From positions 1 to 7,259 of the forward strand of contig LBSW01000033.1 of assembly GCA_000990145.1 (NCBI GenBank): a DNA stretch of 7,259 nt, given 5' to 3'. Made by a program: the position numbers and the translations under genes. The notes under the pieces were generated by a model. It was given only the letters and a program-made list of their open reading frames with translations. It searched no databases and was not told where the DNA came from. The DNA is from Parcubacteria group bacterium GW2011_GWB1_37_13. GTDB taxonomy: Bacteria > Patescibacteriota > Minisyncoccia > Phycocordibacterales > UBA9973. Positions 5,929 to 7,259 of this stretch are shown here, piece by piece. Positions within the stretch are counted from its first letter, which is position 1. Each line of letters opens with the position of its first letter.

Positions 5929-5970
5929 TTAAGGACGGTCCTTAAGAGAGTTTCCCCAAGGACCGTCCTT
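5929..5970 (-). repeat. inverted pair of a palindromic 13-mer before the RNase gene
   Basis: AAGGACGGTCCTT (5931-5943) and AAGGACCGTCCTT (5958-5970) are exact reverse complements, 14 nt apart, so the transcript can form a 13-bp hairpin. Each copy is also a near-palindrome by itself; the RNase-proximal one extends to 8-bp arms (5929-5936/5938-5945). The far copy lies in the last codons of the membrane-protein gene and the near copy covers its TAA. No T-run follows, so a terminator is unlikely. It may be a protein-binding site or a leader RNA switch for the RNase. Confidence 0.7.
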
Positions 5971-6352
5971 TGATTGTAACATAATTCTTTTTAAAAAAAT
6001 ATAAAACAGCCAAGGCTCCGCCGATCAAGTCAAAAAATAGATCAGAGATAGTATCCAAAAAATCAAACGAATTTTGCGTGATGATATCATTGACAAAAAT
6101 TTCAAATATTTCCCACCCAACCCCAACAAAAAATACAAAAAGCAATACTTTAAAAACTGAAAAAAAAGAGCCATTTTTGGGCGAGAAAAGATATATAAAT
6201 GCAAGCCCAATCCAAAACCCGCTGAGAAAATGCATAATTATATCAAAATACCAAACAGAAAAATACCAATAAAATTTATGCGCAATAAAATTGACTATTA
6301 AAATAAAAAAAATCAGATATGCCAGGATTTTTACGAGCTTTTTTCTGTCCAC
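5942..6352 (-). CDS. small polytopic membrane protein, DUF2238/YjdF-like
   Basis: A 136-residue, strongly hydrophobic protein with about four membrane segments (roughly 7-25, 33-55, 65-84, 104-121). Conserved-looking polar positions within or beside them are WYFDIIMHFLSG (34-45, with D37 and H41), GWEIFE (79-84), and DTISDLFFDLIGG (100-112). This pattern resembles the DUF2238/YjdF-type membrane family, whose function is unknown; the assignment is from memory and moderate. It starts at GTG 6352, the first start after an in-frame TAG. TATAAT sits exactly 6 nt upstream, suggesting a leaderless message; AAAGGAG lies 13 nt upstream and is an alternative, rather distant ribosome site. The gene ends inside the inverted repeat that precedes the RNase gene, so the two are probably co-transcribed. 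Confidence 0.8.
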   Translation of the reverse strand: MDRKKLVKILAYLIFFILIVNFIAHKFYWYFSVWYFDIIMHFLSGFWIGLAFIYLFSPKNGSFFSVFKVLLFVFFVGVGWEIFEIFVNDIITQNSFDFLDTISDLFFDLIGGALAVLYFFKKNYVTIKGRSLGKLS

Positions 6353-6358
6353 CTAGGT

Positions 6359-6364
6359 ATTATA
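6359..6364 (-). promoter_or_regulatory. -10 box of the membrane-protein gene
   Basis: A perfect TATAAT on the minus strand, six bases before GTG 6352. There is no extended TG and no clear -35, but it lies immediately downstream of an intrinsic terminator, where a new transcription unit is expected. Confidence 0.5.
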
Positions 6365-6377
6365 ACTCCTTTATAAG

Positions 6378-6410
6378 AAAAAATCCGCCTGAAACAAATC
6401 AGAATGCGGA
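6378..6410 (-). terminator. rho-independent terminator (minus strand)
   Basis: Read on the minus strand: TCCGC, ATT bulge, CTGA, 6-nt loop, TCAG, GCGGA, then TTTTTT (6383-6378). The flanks TAAGAA/TTCTTA can extend the stem. It ends transcription coming from the kinase gene or from the structured RNA region, just before the promoter of the membrane-protein gene. Confidence 0.75.
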
Positions 6411-6424
6411 GTTCTTCTTAGGAC

Positions 6425-6590
6425 TATTTCTGATGTATTACCATAGCTCATAGCTAGGTGGGTGCCAGACGCGAGAGACCAAGGTCAAACACGATCGAGA
6501 CTCCCGTAAATTAGTGTTCTAGGTAATAATCGGAAATAACCCTGCTTGAAGTGTAGCAAGCCCACCCAGGGAAGCAACTGGACAGGAATA
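6425..6590 (-). ncRNA. candidate structured RNA, family not recognised
   Basis: The gene-free stretch between the membrane protein and the kinase is about 49% GC over 6441-6590, against roughly 22% just to its left, and no convincing ORF covers it. Many short helices can form: 6436-6442/6522-6528 (7 bp), 6444-6448/6452-6456, 6457-6462/6561-6566, 6488-6492/6514-6518, and a bulged hairpin 6540-6548/6557-6571. The pairing of 6457-6462 falls in that hairpin's bulge, so a pseudoknot is possible. A minus-strand intrinsic terminator follows at 6378-6410, which favours the minus strand; a T-rich run at 6591-6604 keeps the plus strand possible. I could not find the conserved cores of tmRNA, RNase P RNA or SRP RNA. 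6S RNA or a 3'-UTR element of the kinase mRNA are alternatives. Confidence 0.45.
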
Positions 6591-6620
6591 ATTTTTTGTT
6601 TTTGAATAAGATTTGATTAT

Positions 6621-7190
6621 TTATCTAATTATGGAAAGAATTATTTCAGCAATAGCTTCTAGTGTTTTATTTTCAGTATCAATTTTTGTATAGTTTGAAT
6701 AAAAAAAGGGATTTGGACTTGTAAAATTAAGAGAATCTTCTAAAGCAAGAACTCTATCTCGATTGGGTGCGTATTTTTTCTCTACATTACGCATAGGATT
6801 ATTCGCGCGTTCAGCGCGGACTGAAAGCGGAGCAACTAATTCGATAAAAATTACTTCGCCACCCGTCGATTCGTAAATATTTTTATAAAAATCTATATTT
6901 GTTTTCCCTTTTTCTTTCGCAAAATTCCATACATAGGTAAAAATTAAGTTCATACCCGCTTCTGCGGCTTCCTTAATTACATTCTCGCGAATAATGCGAC
7001 TTAATTTATCTTCAGAAAGAGTCCCGACTCCAAACAAATGCATAATACTGTCCATCACCATATGGTTATGGAAAAGTTTAAAATTTGACCTTGATTCTAA
7101 TACCTTTCCCACACTGGTTTTTCCCACTGCCGGAGGACCGAAAATAATAAGAAGCTTTCCGTTTTTATTTTTTGCTTCAACTTCATACAT
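6621..7190 (-). CDS. P-loop kinase-like NTPase
   Basis: A 189-residue protein with LLIIFGPPAVGKTSVGKVLE at about 13-31. GPPAVGKTS is a Walker A P-loop, as in small kinases of the AAA_33/shikimate- or chloramphenicol-phosphotransferase-like group. HNHMVMD (41-47) and NLIFTYVWNF (81-90) fit the substrate side and the second strand, and RAERANNPMRN (125-135) resembles an Arg-rich lid. The substrate is unknown. I chose ATG 7190 rather than the upstream in-frame start codons at 7247 and 7238, because those would translate through the terminator at 7204-7232. AGGA lies 9 nt before ATG 7190, the best Shine-Dalgarno sequence in this part of the window. It is followed by the structured RNA region and its terminator, so it may be a monocistronic unit. 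Confidence 0.85.
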   Translation of the reverse strand: MYEVEAKNKNGKLLIIFGPPAVGKTSVGKVLESRSNFKLFHNHMVMDSIMHLFGVGTLSEDKLSRIIRENVIKEAAEAGMNLIFTYVWNFAKEKGKTNIDFYKNIYESTGGEVIFIELVAPLSVRAERANNPMRNVEKKYAPNRDRVLALEDSLNFTSPNPFFYSNYTKIDTENKTLEAIAEIILSIIR

Positions 7191-7203
7191 AAAATTATTT
7201 CCT

Positions 7204-7232
7204 AAAAAACGGAAGCAAGGCTTCCGTTTTTT
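7204..7232. terminator. strong bidirectional intrinsic terminator
   Basis: AAAAAACGGAAGC (7204-7216), loop AAG, GCTTCCGTTTTTT (7220-7232): a perfect 13-bp stem whose G/C core is flanked by A6 and T6, so both strands end in six Ts. It separates the kinase gene from the gene ending at 7231. Confidence 0.9.
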
Positions 7233-7259
7233 ATTCATCCACGCCAAAACGTTTGTAGT
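7231..7259 (-). CDS. 3' end of an unidentified gene (partial)
   Basis: In one minus-strand frame the right edge reads YKRFGVDE followed by TAA at 7231-7233, directly before the terminator at 7204-7232. This is the natural position for the end of an upstream minus-strand gene. Another frame reads a short LQTFWRG followed by TGA. Too little is visible to identify the product. Confidence 0.4.

Noticed and set aside
6425..6600. tmRNA, SRP RNA or RNase P RNA
   Set aside because: I could not find a TTCGA-type T-arm with CCA end, the SRP GGAA tetraloop domain, or the RNase P GAGGAAAGTCC core on either strand, so it is left as an unclassified structured RNA candidate.
7191..7247. Longer kinase ORF starting at TTG 7247 (208 residues)
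   Set aside because: The first 19 codons run through a perfect 13-bp bidirectional terminator; the ATG at 7190 has a well-placed AGGA and gives a normal start before the P-loop.

Overview
This 7.26-kb window looks like a piece of an AT-rich bacterial genome, most likely a Patescibacteria/CPR (Parcubacteria-like) lineage. That placement is inferred from low GC, small tightly packed genes, short ribosomal proteins, several leaderless-looking starts, and a large charged coiled-coil protein that I cannot assign. The code appears standard: TGG encodes Trp throughout, and TGA appears at the normal end of infC.

Left part (1-932): the 5' two-thirds of smpB (trans-translation) runs off the left edge on the minus strand. 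Divergent from it is a two-gene type II toxin-antitoxin operon (RelB/DinJ-like ribbon-helix-helix antitoxin, then RelE/YafQ-like toxin) behind a good promoter.

Middle left (933-2700): one long minus-strand gene of unknown function (585 codons from ATG 2687 to stop 933) is cut by an in-frame TGA at 2238-2240. It therefore appears as two ORFs with 37 open codons between them.

Centre (2743-3924): the conserved infC-rpmI-rplT operon (IF3, L35, L20) on the plus strand behind a near-consensus promoter. The N-terminus of IF3 is present but in another frame, so infC carries an apparent small deletion/frameshift. A 9-bp hairpin follows infC, and its 5' arm can alternatively pair with the rpmI start region. 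This is a plausible L20 autoregulatory switch.

Right part (3925-7259), all minus strand: a SLOG/LOG-like Rossmann protein, a beta-CASP metallo-beta-lactamase RNase, a small membrane protein, a GC-rich structured stretch (about 6425-6590) that may be an RNA gene, a P-loop kinase-like protein, and the last codons of another gene. A minus-strand intrinsic terminator (6378-6410) separates the structured region from the membrane-protein/RNase pair. A perfect bidirectional terminator (7204-7232) precedes the kinase.

How it fits together: much of the window is translation and RNA metabolism (SmpB, IF3, L35, L20, RNase, an mRNA-interferase-type toxin). I see no CRISPR array, transposase, phage module or defence island. 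The items most worth a second look are the TGA-split unknown gene, the infC frame break, the infC/rpmI RNA switch, the duplicated palindrome before the RNase gene, the structured RNA candidate, and the recurring '-10 box, 6 nt, start codon' geometry.
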